A stretch of 64,000 nt of DNA from Acidobacteriota bacterium (GTDB taxonomy: Bacteria > Acidobacteriota > Terriglobia > Acidiferrales > UBA7541). The stretch is taken from NCBI GenBank assembly GCA_003223215.1, contig QHYH01000137.1, positions 36,959 to 100,958 on the forward strand, written 5' to 3'. How positions within the stretch are numbered: the first letter of the stretch is position 1; every line of letters begins with the position of its first letter. Shown piece by piece: positions 18,943-26,152 of the stretch. The position numbers and the translations under genes were made by a program. The notes under the pieces are model-generated. The model was given only the letters and a program-made list of their open reading frames with translations. It ran no database searches and was not told where the DNA came from.

Positions 18943-20211
18943 TTACCTCCTCCTCCCGCCGCCTCCCCGACCGCCGCCGCCACCCATGCTGGACGAGCCG
19001 CGTGAGCTGCTGGCACGCGCGCTACTTCCGCTCGTCCCCCCAGAACCGCCACCAAAACCGCCTCCCCGCGTGCTAGCTCCGGAGCTTGGGGATACGCTTC
19101 GGTTGCCTACGCGATCGCCGCCCCCACCGGCTCGGTTTGCTCCCGAGCTGCTCGCGCCGCCCGTCGCGCGGTTGCCAGCACCAGGCTGCTGCCCGCCGCC
19201 CCGCTGCCCCCCGCCCCCCTGCCCTTGATTCTGGCGTGCGTTTGCCTGGCGGCTGCTCATGGAATCTCCTCGCGCCGTACCGCCGTACTTGTTTGCAGTG
19301 GCCTTGTTCGAGTAGGGGGTCCCGCCGCGGTGCTGCGAATTGTGTTGCCAGCTGTTGTTTCCGGTTCTATTGCCGCTCGTATTTGAAATGTTGTTCTGCC
19401 GATTGGAATTATTCACGAACGTGTTGTTGTTATTGATGTTGATGTTGTTGTTGCTTCCCCAACCGCTGTTACAGCACCAGCCGCCACCACCCCAAGCTGC
19501 TCCAATGGCCATCCCTACGCCGAACGAAATCGCCATGCCGGCGGCATAGTAGCCCGGAGGGGGATAAGCGACGGGTGGGTAGGGGTACACAGGAGGCCCG
19601 TACACTACCGTGGGGTTGTAGCTCGGAACGTAAACTACTTCGGGGTTGGATTGCTGTATTACAACGACGCTCTTGTTCTCGATAACCTGGGTTTCCACCT
19701 TCATCTGCTCGTTAGACTTGAGATTGCCAGTGTCCTTTGCTTTAGCACGCATGCGCTGCACGGCGTCCATCACGTCAGATTGCTGGGCAAGGACTGCATT
19801 CCCTAGGTCCGTCGTCCACTGAATGTCGTCCGCCAGTCGCTTGACCACATCAGGAAGTGCGGCCATCGCTTGAACGCTGGGGTCCCAGTTTTGCTTCATC
19901 ACCGCGTCGGTGAGCCCTTTATCCTTCAGGTCCTTGTGTTTAGCCAAAAACTGCTGGAGCTGCATGATTTCCAAAGGATAGGTTGATGCAGCAAGCACTT
20001 GAGCCAGAAGCTCGTCGGGGTAAAGGGCGATAGGCGCAACCAAAGAATCCAATTGATCATTTGGAATCTTGGGAGGCTGCGCGTCGGGGGCACTACTTTG
20101 CTGTGTGAGTATGTTCGGCGACGCAATCGTTTGGGGCGCTCCAAGAACTAAAAGTATGGAGCACACTACTGCCGTCCACTGCCTCCACAAGCTCCGGATG
20201 AGAGTTGGCAT
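18943..20211 (-). CDS. DUF3300 family exported protein with low-complexity Gly/Asn/Ser tail
   Basis: The ATG at 20211 is preceded by AAGGTG and gives a signal peptide (SLWRQWTAVVCSILLVLGAP); the upstream start of the ORF track adds 14 residues. The DUF3300 domain fills about residues 45-210 with LDSLVAPIALYPDELLAQVLAA and VQAMAALPDVVKRLADD, ending in NPEVVYVPSYNPTVVYGP. A Pro/Tyr segment and a glycine-zipper-like GVGMAIGAAWGGGG follow, then about 190 residues very rich in Asn, Gly, Ser and Arg. The tail is repetitive and probably disordered. This is the first gene of the minus-strand DUF3300-DUF2950-DUF4136 unit, divergent from the sortase genes. The function is unknown. Confidence 0.87.
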   Translation of the reverse strand: MPTLIRSLWRQWTAVVCSILLVLGAPQTIASPNILTQQSSAPDAQPPKIPNDQLDSLVAPIALYPDELLAQVLAASTYPLEIMQLQQFLAKHKDLKDKGLTDAVMKQNWDPSVQAMAALPDVVKRLADDIQWTTDLGNAVLAQQSDVMDAVQRMRAKAKDTGNLKSNEQMKVETQVIENKSVVVIQQSNPEVVYVPSYNPTVVYGPPVYPYPPVAYPPPGYYAAGMAISFGVGMAIGAAWGGGGWCCNSGWGSNNNININNNNTFVNNSNRQNNISNTSGNRTGNNSWQHNSQHRGGTPYSNKATANKYGGTARGDSMSSRQANARQNQGQGGGGQRGGGQQPGAGNRATGGASSSGANRAGGGGDRVGNRSVSPSSGASTRGGGFGGGSGGTSGSSARASSSRGSSSMGGGGGRGGGGRRR

Positions 20212-20240
20212 TTCGTCACCTTGATTTACTTGCTTTTGGA

Positions 20241-20286
20241 GTTTTATTACCAACCGTACCTATCGGAATACTGGCAAAACTGACAG
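20241..20286 (-). promoter_or_regulatory. envelope-regulon palindrome and -10, toward DUF3300
   Basis: CTGGCAAAACTGACAG at 20271-20286. On the minus strand TAAAAC starts 24 nt beyond it (an overlapping TAATAA starts at 21). It is paired with the divergent site at 20318, 47 bp away. Confidence 0.6.
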
Positions 20287-20317
20287 AGAGCTGGCGGAAG
20301 CAGGGGCGGGGCCGCGC

Positions 20318-20362
20318 CTGTAACTTTTGACAGTTTGCGACAGACAAAACATCTCCTAACGT
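20318..20362 (+). promoter_or_regulatory. envelope-regulon palindrome and -10, toward the sortase operon
   Basis: CTGTAACTTTTGACAG at 20318-20333, with TAACGT starting 23 nt later at 20357. It lies upstream of the small ORF and sortase genes. Confidence 0.65.
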
Positions 20363-20441
20363 ACGAGTCGCAAAAACAGCCAGGCGTAACCCATGCCCAG
20401 CTCTCTGGCTGAATACTCGACTCACGCCCGAGAAGAAGAAA

Positions 20442-20672
20442 ATGAAGGAAACAAGCGATAGCACGCGGCCGGGCTGGATTTTCGCGCTGATGGTCGTCAC
20501 TCTAGGAGCAACATTTCTTGAAGTAGTGATCAACTGGGCCCTAGCTCCAATGAACGGGAATTGGCTCCTGATGGCAGCAAAAGCGTGCACCTATAGCGTT
20601 TATTTGCCGTTTGTTGGCGGTCGGCACGAGTTTTGTGAGGTATCGTTAAGGAATGACGGGAAAAGGCCGTGA
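20442..20672 (+). CDS. small putative membrane protein upstream of sortase
   Basis: A 76-residue ORF with one hydrophobic stretch (WIFALMVVTLGATFLEVVINWAL) and a charged C-terminus. Its stop overlaps the GTG start of the sortase gene (GTGA), a coupling pattern that argues it may be translated. The Shine-Dalgarno is only a purine-rich GAAGAAGAAA. I recognise no family. It could equally be a chance ORF in the leader of the sortase mRNA, since the predicted transcription start is about 70 nt upstream. Confidence 0.35.
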   Translation: MKETSDSTRPGWIFALMVVTLGATFLEVVINWALAPMNGNWLLMAAKACTYSVYLPFVGGRHEFCEVSLRNDGKRP

Positions 20673-21388
20673 AGTTTCAAAAAATCGAGCTCGTTCTTTT
20701 AGCTGTAGGCCTGTTACTCCTGGCCGTGTGGGGTGGTGCTCGCTTTCACGGCGCCGTCAGCGCCAAAACAGCAATTGCCGAATTTGAAGCCGCACGGGCA
20801 GAGAATCTCGCCGACAGTACGTCCCCATCGCTGGACCGTACACTGAGTTCGCCGGTTGATTTTCGCCTATGGTCGCCCAAGCGGATCGCTGCGTACAAGG
20901 TCAGCCTCGCCGAGAAGACCGATCTCCCTCTGGCCATTCTGCGTATTCCCAAGATCAACCTCGAAGTGCCGGTCTTCAACGATACCGATGACCTTACCCT
21001 GGATCGGGGGGTGGGCCGGATTCTCGGAACAGCCCGCGTCGGCGAGCCGGGCAACCTGGGAATCGCAGGGCATCGAGATGGCTTTTTCCGCGGTCTGCAG
21101 AGCATTGCCCAAGGCGATGTCGTTGAGCTGGTTCAGCCGCGGCACACAGACAAGTACGTTGTAGAAGATATTCGTATTGTTGCGCCGGAAGACACTTCCG
21201 TTCTGAATCCAAAAGAAGTACCGGCGGTGACGCTGGTCACCTGCTTCCCTTTCTATTTTGTTGGCCATGCCCCAAAGCGGTACATCGTGACGGCACTCCT
21301 TGAGAGCGCCCGCGAATCAGGCTTCGGTGCCGACAAGGACACCATTTCCACGGGTAAGAACATCACAGACAAGGAGAATAAGAAATGA
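20669..21388 (+). CDS. sortase (class D-like transpeptidase)
   Basis: Sortases cut a C-terminal sorting signal and join the protein to an amine acceptor at the outer face of the inner membrane. The 239-residue protein begins with an N-terminal transmembrane anchor (about 7-22) and has the sortase fold with the catalytic triad visible: His135 in GIAGHRDGFF, Cys192 in LVTCFPF and Arg204 in PKRYIV. The DLTLDRGVGRILGTARVGEPG stretch before the His is typical of class D-type enzymes. It starts at GTG, overlaps the upstream small ORF by 4 nt and its own stop overlaps the next gene (ATGA). That next gene encodes a protein with an LPKTA sorting signal, almost certainly the substrate. Sortases are uncommon in diderm bacteria, where the acceptor is not established. 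Confidence 0.92.
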   Translation: MKFQKIELVLLAVGLLLLAVWGGARFHGAVSAKTAIAEFEAARAENLADSTSPSLDRTLSSPVDFRLWSPKRIAAYKVSLAEKTDLPLAILRIPKINLEVPVFNDTDDLTLDRGVGRILGTARVGEPGNLGIAGHRDGFFRGLQSIAQGDVVELVQPRHTDKYVVEDIRIVAPEDTSVLNPKEVPAVTLVTCFPFYFVGHAPKRYIVTALLESARESGFGADKDTISTGKNITDKENKK

Positions 21389-22188
21389 TTTCAACCAGGT
21401 TATCAGAAACGATCTGGCGCGGCTTGCTGAGTGGAGGCGCTCTTTGCCTTGCCTTCTCTCTGCCATCCGCAGCACAAGTACAAAGTTCGAAGACGGAGTC
21501 CCACGGCGCAGCAACCAGACAGGTCAAAGTCGAGCGGGGAGAAATTGTCTACATCAACGGGAACAGTGTGATCGTCAAGATGGAAGACGGCAAACTCGAA
21601 CACTTTGATAACGTCCCGGATAGCCTCACGTTCATGGTCGACGGAAAATCCGTCAGCATACGCGACGCAAAAGTGGGGATGAAGCTTGAAAAACAAACGG
21701 TCACGACAACGACACCAAAAGTGGTCACAACCGTCGAAAACGTTACGGGCAAGGTATGGCACGTAACTCCGCCCAACACGGTCGTTCTGACTCTTGAGAA
21801 CGGTGAAAATCAGCAATTCAAGATTCCCCAAGGCCAGAAATTCATGATTGACGGACGAGAAACCGATGCTTGGGGCCTCAAGAAGGGCATGAAGGTCTCA
21901 GCCCAGAGGGTGACTGAGGTTCCAGAAACGGTCGTGGCGCAGGAAATCAAGAGAACCGGAACTGCCCCACCACCGCCGCCAGCACCGAGTCCTGACGTAC
22001 CAGTTTTGGTTGTCGTCACTCAACCGGTTCCGGTTCAAACTGCAGCTGCCGAACCCGAGCCGGCGCCTACCAAGCTTCCCAAGACAGCTAGCGATTTGCC
22101 GCTTGTCGCACTGCTTGGAACGCTTTTCTGCGGTCTTTCTTTGATGGCCATGACCATTCGGGTGATCTTTTCACGCATCGCCCGTTAG
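21385..22188 (+). CDS. LPXTG-type sortase substrate with duplicated domain
   Basis: The 267-residue protein has a signal peptide ending in PSAAQ (about residue 31), two tandem copies of a roughly 60-residue beta-rich unit (about 48-110 and 120-181, each with an F-x-x-P then FM-x-DG then K-x-GMK pattern), a Pro-rich linker (about 190-228), and a complete sorting signal: LPKTA at 231-235, a hydrophobic segment (238-259) and a basic tail RVIFSRIAR. It overlaps the sortase gene by 4 nt, so enzyme and substrate are made together. It may be a periplasmic or surface-displayed structural protein; its function is unknown. A 10-bp imperfect inverted repeat after the stop may end the transcript. Confidence 0.88.
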   Translation: MISTRLSETIWRGLLSGGALCLAFSLPSAAQVQSSKTESHGAATRQVKVERGEIVYINGNSVIVKMEDGKLEHFDNVPDSLTFMVDGKSVSIRDAKVGMKLEKQTVTTTTPKVVTTVENVTGKVWHVTPPNTVVLTLENGENQQFKIPQGQKFMIDGRETDAWGLKKGMKVSAQRVTEVPETVVAQEIKRTGTAPPPPPAPSPDVPVLVVVTQPVPVQTAAAEPEPAPTKLPKTASDLPLVALLGTLFCGLSLMAMTIRVIFSRIAR

Positions 22189-22194
22189 CGAACT

Positions 22195-22266
22195 GTTACG
22201 AATCTCTCATTTTGCCCAAGCCCAACACAGGAGCGGGACGGGAAGAGCGCAGCCCACCTGTCCCGC
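22195..22266 (+). repeat. repeat copy and inverted repeat after the sortase operon
   Basis: TGTTACGAATCTCTCATTTT at 22195 resembles the second repeat at 17889 in the same orientation. It is followed by GCGGGACGGG/CCTGTCCCGC (22233-22242/22257-22266), a 9-of-10 stem with a 14-nt loop and no T-run. Confidence 0.45.
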
Positions 22267-22366
22267 GCCGGCAGTAAGCGCTCTTGGAGGGCAGGTCTGC
22301 AGTCATCGATGGCCTGAGGGCTTGCAAAAAGCGGCGGGGCGTGCGCCTCTGGAAGGACTTCGGTCG

Positions 22367-23089
22367 ATGTCCAAATGTCTCACAATTCTCAACTATGCGA
22401 GAGGACTGGACGGGGAGGGCGAGCCCCGAAGGCAGATTTGCAATGTTGGGCGCAGGATGTATGGACGCGGACTTGTCGTCGCGTGCGAAGGCAATGTATC
22501 AACACGTCTTGAACCGGACCGGATCCTTGTGACACCCGCAGGTGTATGCAAAGGACATCTTGCGCCCCAGGATCTTCTGGTGACTGACTCGAGCGGCGCG
22601 GTTATCTATGGAACTGGACGGCCATCATCCGAAATCTTGATGCACCTCCTTTTCTACAGCTTGCGACCTGACGTGCATGCGGTATGCCATGCCCATCCTC
22701 CCACAGCAACAGGATTTGCCGCAGCTCGTCGCGCCATGGAACAGGCTGTTCTTCCGGAAGTGATCATGGATCTGGGCAGCATTCCGTTGGCGCCTTACGG
22801 AATGCCGGGAACTTGGGATCTATGCAAAGGTCTTGAACCGCTTATACCGAAACACGATGCAATACTGCTCGAGAATCACGGCGTGGTCACATGCGGGCGA
22901 GACTTGACCACGGCCTATCAACGAATGGAAACAGTGGAGCAGTTCGCGCGAATCCTGCTCACGGCGGAGTGCCTTGGCGGACCGCACTTACTCTCTCGCG
23001 CGGAAGTGCAGAAGTTAATCGCGTCGCGGTCGCCCTCGAGAGCCTCGTCCCCGGAAAGCACCGTGGAGCTCACACTTGAACCGCGCTGA
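22367..23089 (+). CDS. class II aldolase/adducin family protein (FucA/AraD-like)
   Basis: Zinc-dependent aldolases or epimerases of this family act on sugar phosphates such as L-fuculose-1-phosphate or L-ribulose-5-phosphate in the cytoplasm. The protein shows the phosphate/carbonyl-binding GNVSTR, the metal-binding HAHPPTATGFA pair of His and a third His in ILLENHGVVTCG. The conserved core begins at about PRRQICNVGRRMYGRGLVVA. I use the ATG at 22367 (240 residues) rather than the TTG at 22322, but neither has a strong Shine-Dalgarno and the N-terminal 20 residues look non-homologous, so the start is uncertain. It stands alone, convergent with the response regulator at 23193. The exact substrate is not determined. 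Confidence 0.82.
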   Translation: MSKCLTILNYARGLDGEGEPRRQICNVGRRMYGRGLVVACEGNVSTRLEPDRILVTPAGVCKGHLAPQDLLVTDSSGAVIYGTGRPSSEILMHLLFYSLRPDVHAVCHAHPPTATGFAAARRAMEQAVLPEVIMDLGSIPLAPYGMPGTWDLCKGLEPLIPKHDAILLENHGVVTCGRDLTTAYQRMETVEQFARILLTAECLGGPHLLSRAEVQKLIASRSPSRASSPESTVELTLEPR

Positions 23090-23192
23090 CGCGGGAACTC
23101 ACTTTTATGGCCTGAAAAACCGCTGTGGGTGAAACTGCCAAAAGGTGTCCTGCTTCACCTACAAACCACGCGTATTCGTTCGGTCCTTCCAG

Positions 23193-23831
23193 TCATCCCA
23201 CGACAATACGGCTCTTGATGGCATACTGGATGAGATCTGCGCTCGTCTTAAAGCCAAGATCCTGCATGACGCGGTATTTGTGAAAGGCTACCGTCCGCGG
23301 TGCTACGTTCAAAACAGTCGCCGCCTCTTTCATGGATTTGCCCTCTGCCAAGAGCTGTACAACTTCTCGTTGACGCGCAGTTAGGGATCTGGGGTGGCTC
23401 TTGCCCTGGGGATTGCGAATGAAGGACTCCTGCATTCCCCGAGCAATCTGGGGTGTTATGTAAGACTTGCCTCGAAGTGCCGCCTGCATGGCTTGGAGCA
23501 ATTCTGATGCCGCCGATTTCTTCAACACGTACCCGGACGCACCCGATTTCATGCCTTCGACAGCAAGTTCGGGGTCTTCGTTCATCGTCAGAAAAACAAG
23601 TTTGACGGCTGGCATTTTCTGCTTGAGTTGCCGGCAAGCTTCCAACCCATTCAGCAGAGGCATGGCAACGTCAACAACAATCACATCGGGCTTTAGGGCC
23701 AAGGCAGAAGCCAGCAGGGCATGTCCGTCAGCTACTGTCGCCACAACGTCGAACTGGGCTGCGATCAACCCGTGCAATGCCTCCGCTACCAGGGTGTGAT
23801 CGTCAGCTAGGATCGCGCGAGGCAGTCTCAT
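23193..23831 (-). CDS. NarL/FixJ-family response regulator
   Basis: A DNA-binding regulator activated by phosphorylation. The receiver domain (about 1-120) has ILADDH, the phospho-acceptor Asp in VIVVDVAMPLLNG, Thr in VFLTMNED and Lys in YVLKKSA. A LuxR-type HTH (about 145-208) has LTARQREVVQLLAEGKSMKEAA and the recognition helix around PRTVAFHKYRVM. It is a close paralogue of the regulator at 34.7 kb over its whole length. The gene stands alone, with no palindrome site in its 134-nt upstream gap. It may be one of the regulators of the palindrome regulon, which is inference. The cognate kinase is likely a HisKA_3 enzyme like that at 10 kb. Confidence 0.92.
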   Translation of the reverse strand: MRLPRAILADDHTLVAEALHGLIAAQFDVVATVADGHALLASALALKPDVIVVDVAMPLLNGLEACRQLKQKMPAVKLVFLTMNEDPELAVEGMKSGASGYVLKKSAASELLQAMQAALRGKSYITPQIARGMQESFIRNPQGKSHPRSLTARQREVVQLLAEGKSMKEAATVLNVAPRTVAFHKYRVMQDLGFKTSADLIQYAIKSRIVVG

Positions 23832-23965
23832 AATGTATTTCTCTCTTCAGCCGTAACGCAAACGTTGAACACTCGCAATGTGAATTGTACAAGAACCAGC
23901 ACGATACCACGACGCCATCAACTAGTAAAGGGCAGTGCCGATGCTTTTTACCGTATTTTTACAAT

Positions 23966-24478
23966 TCAGCCTGGGCGGCCGGCTGTTGCTTGCTGAGCCC
24001 GCCCACGGGCAATGCGATTCGTCAACGCCCTTGATAGCGAATACGGTACTGCGACCAGCACGGGACCCACCAGCAACGCAGCGCCTGGATGAACCTCCCG
24101 GAAAATGAGGAACTGGGAGATAACGTCCAGGATGATAGCGATCGCGACCAGATCACCTATTGACGTAAACGCGTTTCGCAAAAGGTTTAGTCTGCGGCCT
24201 TGATGGAATGCCAGAGCTAACAAGAAAGGGGGATGCCCATTACTTGCGTCTCTCTTGCCATCCCGGAGGCCTACCAGGAGCGCCGTGGCCGGCTGCAGAA
24301 TGAACCGCAAACGCCCGGGTCCTGAGAGACGCAACCACATGTCGTCAAAGAAATCCCGGGTGAACAAGTACGGATCACCAGTTCGCACAAGCCTTCGCAT
24401 CGCACCGGGGAGCCCGGCCAAGAGAATGGCCAACGCAAGCGAGATTAAGATCGAGCTCCGCGAGAGTGACAATTTCAT
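23966..24478 (-). CDS. small membrane protein of unknown function
   Basis: A 170-residue protein with an N-terminal hydrophobic segment (about 8-25), a middle amphipathic region containing FDDMWLRLSGPGRLRFILQP, and two or three more hydrophobic stretches between about 108 and 150 (LVAIAIILDVISQFLIF, ALLVGPVLVAVPYSLSRAL). It ends in a basic cytoplasmic tail. I recognise no named family. The gene has a palindrome site about 70 nt upstream with TACGGT at the standard spacing, giving a predicted leader of about 30 nt. This places it in the envelope regulon and supports the ATG at 24478. Confidence 0.7.
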   Translation of the reverse strand: MKLSLSRSSILISLALAILLAGLPGAMRRLVRTGDPYLFTRDFFDDMWLRLSGPGRLRFILQPATALLVGLRDGKRDASNGHPPFLLALAFHQGRRLNLLRNAFTSIGDLVAIAIILDVISQFLIFREVHPGAALLVGPVLVAVPYSLSRALTNRIARGRAQQATAGRPG

Positions 24479-24516
24479 TTGTTGGCGCCGGCTGGAAATC
24501 GACTAGAACGAGCATC

Positions 24517-24561
24517 ACCGTAGCCCACAGGCGGGCATTACGCACCTGGCAAAACTTACAG
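24517..24561 (-). promoter_or_regulatory. envelope-regulon palindrome and -10, toward the 24.0-kb membrane protein
   Basis: CTGGCAAAACTTACAG at 24546-24561. On the minus strand TACGGT starts 23 nt later (24522 to 24517). Confidence 0.65.
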
Positions 24562-24730
24562 TAAGTGGAATGGAAAACGTGGCTTGAATACGCTCGAGCG
24601 TTGGCTCTGCGGAAATTCTCTTTGCCTGCAGCCATGCCGTTCGACTGGTGCGCAGCCGGAAAGTTTCAGCGAGCGCCCCCAGGACCGCACCTGAATCAAG
24701 CCCGAGTCGTCTCTACTTCGCTTCGGCGAA

Positions 24731-25148
24731 TTAGGTCACATCACCGAGACCCATTACGCTGCGACTCAGATACTGTCGCCTTGCAAGGGCGGCTTTCACG
24801 CCGGGCAACAGTTCCGTGAAAGCGTCATTACTTATGTACGTAAGCGCACCCGCCAGCTTCGAGAGCTCCTCGCACCATTTCGGGATAAGCATGTCCAGTC
24901 AGAAATAGGATCTGGCAATGAGGGTTAAACTTTCGGATTTGACGGGCAGTTTCGATGCCACTCAGCGTCGGAAGGCTGATGTCCAAAAGAACCAAATCAG
25001 GTTGTAGTTCTTGCGCTTTCTGAAGCGCTTCCAACCCATCTGATGCAAAACCAGCGATCTGCTAGTCGGGATGTCCCTCGAGATGTTTCTTAATGCAATC
25101 CTGCCAAAGTCGGAAATCGTCGACAACAAGCAAGCGAACTAATGCCAT
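24731..25148 (-). pseudogene. broken response-regulator receiver (amber stop and frameshift)
   Basis: From an ATG at 25148 the frame reads a receiver start (RLLVVDDFRLWQDCIKKHLE), then a TAG at codon 29 (25064-25062), and continues in frame with QIAGFASDGLEALQKAQELQ, the phospho-Asp in LVLLDISLPTLSG and FLTGHAY. After AYVHK a one-base frameshift occurs; the next frame continues NDAFTELLPGVKAALARRQY and stops at TAA 24731. The ORF track lists only the middle piece (24828-25034). The domain order is that of receiver-only regulators like 9521 and 27269. The amber replaces what is usually Trp or a similar residue, so one base change could explain it. The gene is either decayed or affected by assembly error. 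Confidence 0.8.
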
Positions 25149-25344
25149 GAGTATTTCCTGACCATACGTTTCATCTTCCCGAGCGGCCTCCTGTACGGCG
25201 TACTCGAGCCAGTATCCGAATAAAGACAATCACACAGCACGAGCTGCCCGGTCGTTGTCCGAGGGCATCCTGGCATTTGCGGAAGAGCATTTTGGAAGAA
25301 CCTGAGCAGAAGAGCTAAACCTGGAACCAAACCAGGTTTTGCAG

Positions 25345-26043
25345 CTAGCTGGTATGCAGAAAAAGACGTTCTGGAGAACGAAGCACAACTTTGCCGCGAC
25401 GCTTTAAGACCGCACCGTTTCTTTGCCACTCGCTCAACAGGCGGCTTGTGGTAAACGCGGTGACATTGGCGGCACTAGCCAGTTCCTCGTTTTTGGCATC
25501 GAACTCGAATCCGTCCGACACTCTTTTGCCAATCGTCCGGGCGAGACCGACCAAAACACTGGCAAGTCTCTGACGCGCGGTATGGCTAATCAAAGCAACA
25601 TGATCGGCGACATACCATGCCAAATAGTCGTAGGCGATTAGCAAGGCGTTTTCCAACAGCCGCGGATAATATCCCGCTAGGTTTCTGAGAGTGCCACGGT
25701 CCCACACCAACATCGTGCTATCTTTCAGGGTTTCCGCACTCACTAGATACCGGGAAGCGTTCGACAAAAGAGCCGACTCGCCGAATATTTCTCCGGGGGT
25801 GAGCCAAAGAAGATTGACCTTTTTGCCATCCGGTGTGTTGAAAAAAAACCTAGCACGCCCTTCGGTCAAAAGGTATAAGTGATCCGCCGGATTTCCTTGA
25901 TTTGCGACGACAGAATTGGAAACGTATTGCCGGCGCTTGCCTGCCGCCAGAATGACCTTGAGGTCAGGCGGAGCAATTCCGTCGAGAAGTCGAGACTCTG
26001 AGTTCTTTGCTGCGCCAACAAGTTGCGGTGCCGGCATCCTCAA
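25345..26043 (-). CDS. Crp/Fnr-family transcriptional regulator
   Basis: The 232-residue protein has a cyclic-nucleotide-binding-like beta-roll (about 25-115, ADHLYLLTEGRARFFF and GEIFGESALL), a dimerisation helix (about 125-160) and a C-terminal winged helix (about 170-225, NEELASAANVTAFTTSRLLSEW). The recognition helix has FTTSRLL rather than the usual RETVSR-type motif, so the Glu that reads TGA half-sites is absent and the target sequence probably differs from classical CRP/FNR sites. A paralogue with the same deviation lies at 57.6 kb. The start is unclear: TTG at 26043 or ATG at 26037. Downstream lies the broken receiver gene. It is a candidate, not a proven, regulator of the palindrome sites. 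Confidence 0.88.
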   Translation of the reverse strand: MRMPAPQLVGAAKNSESRLLDGIAPPDLKVILAAGKRRQYVSNSVVANQGNPADHLYLLTEGRARFFFNTPDGKKVNLLWLTPGEIFGESALLSNASRYLVSAETLKDSTMLVWDRGTLRNLAGYYPRLLENALLIAYDYLAWYVADHVALISHTARQRLASVLVGLARTIGKRVSDGFEFDAKNEELASAANVTAFTTSRLLSEWQRNGAVLKRRGKVVLRSPERLFLHTS

Positions 26044-26152
26044 GGGGAAAACCCACAGAAACGCTTGACCATAAGCATCGCTTCACTCCCTCTGCCGTAT
26101 GCCTGCAACTGCCCGGTTGCAGCTGTTTTCTTGTGCGGCGAAGACGCAGTCG

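Noticed and set aside
18899-19436. Plus-strand Pro/Arg-rich ORFs opposite the DUF3300 tail
   Set aside because: They are the complement of a low-complexity Gly/Asn/Ser-coding stretch.
26103-26130. CTGCAAC/GTTGCAG hairpin followed by CTGTTTTC as a terminator
   Set aside because: The T-rich side is on the plus strand, where no gene ends nearby; on the minus strand it lacks a T-run.
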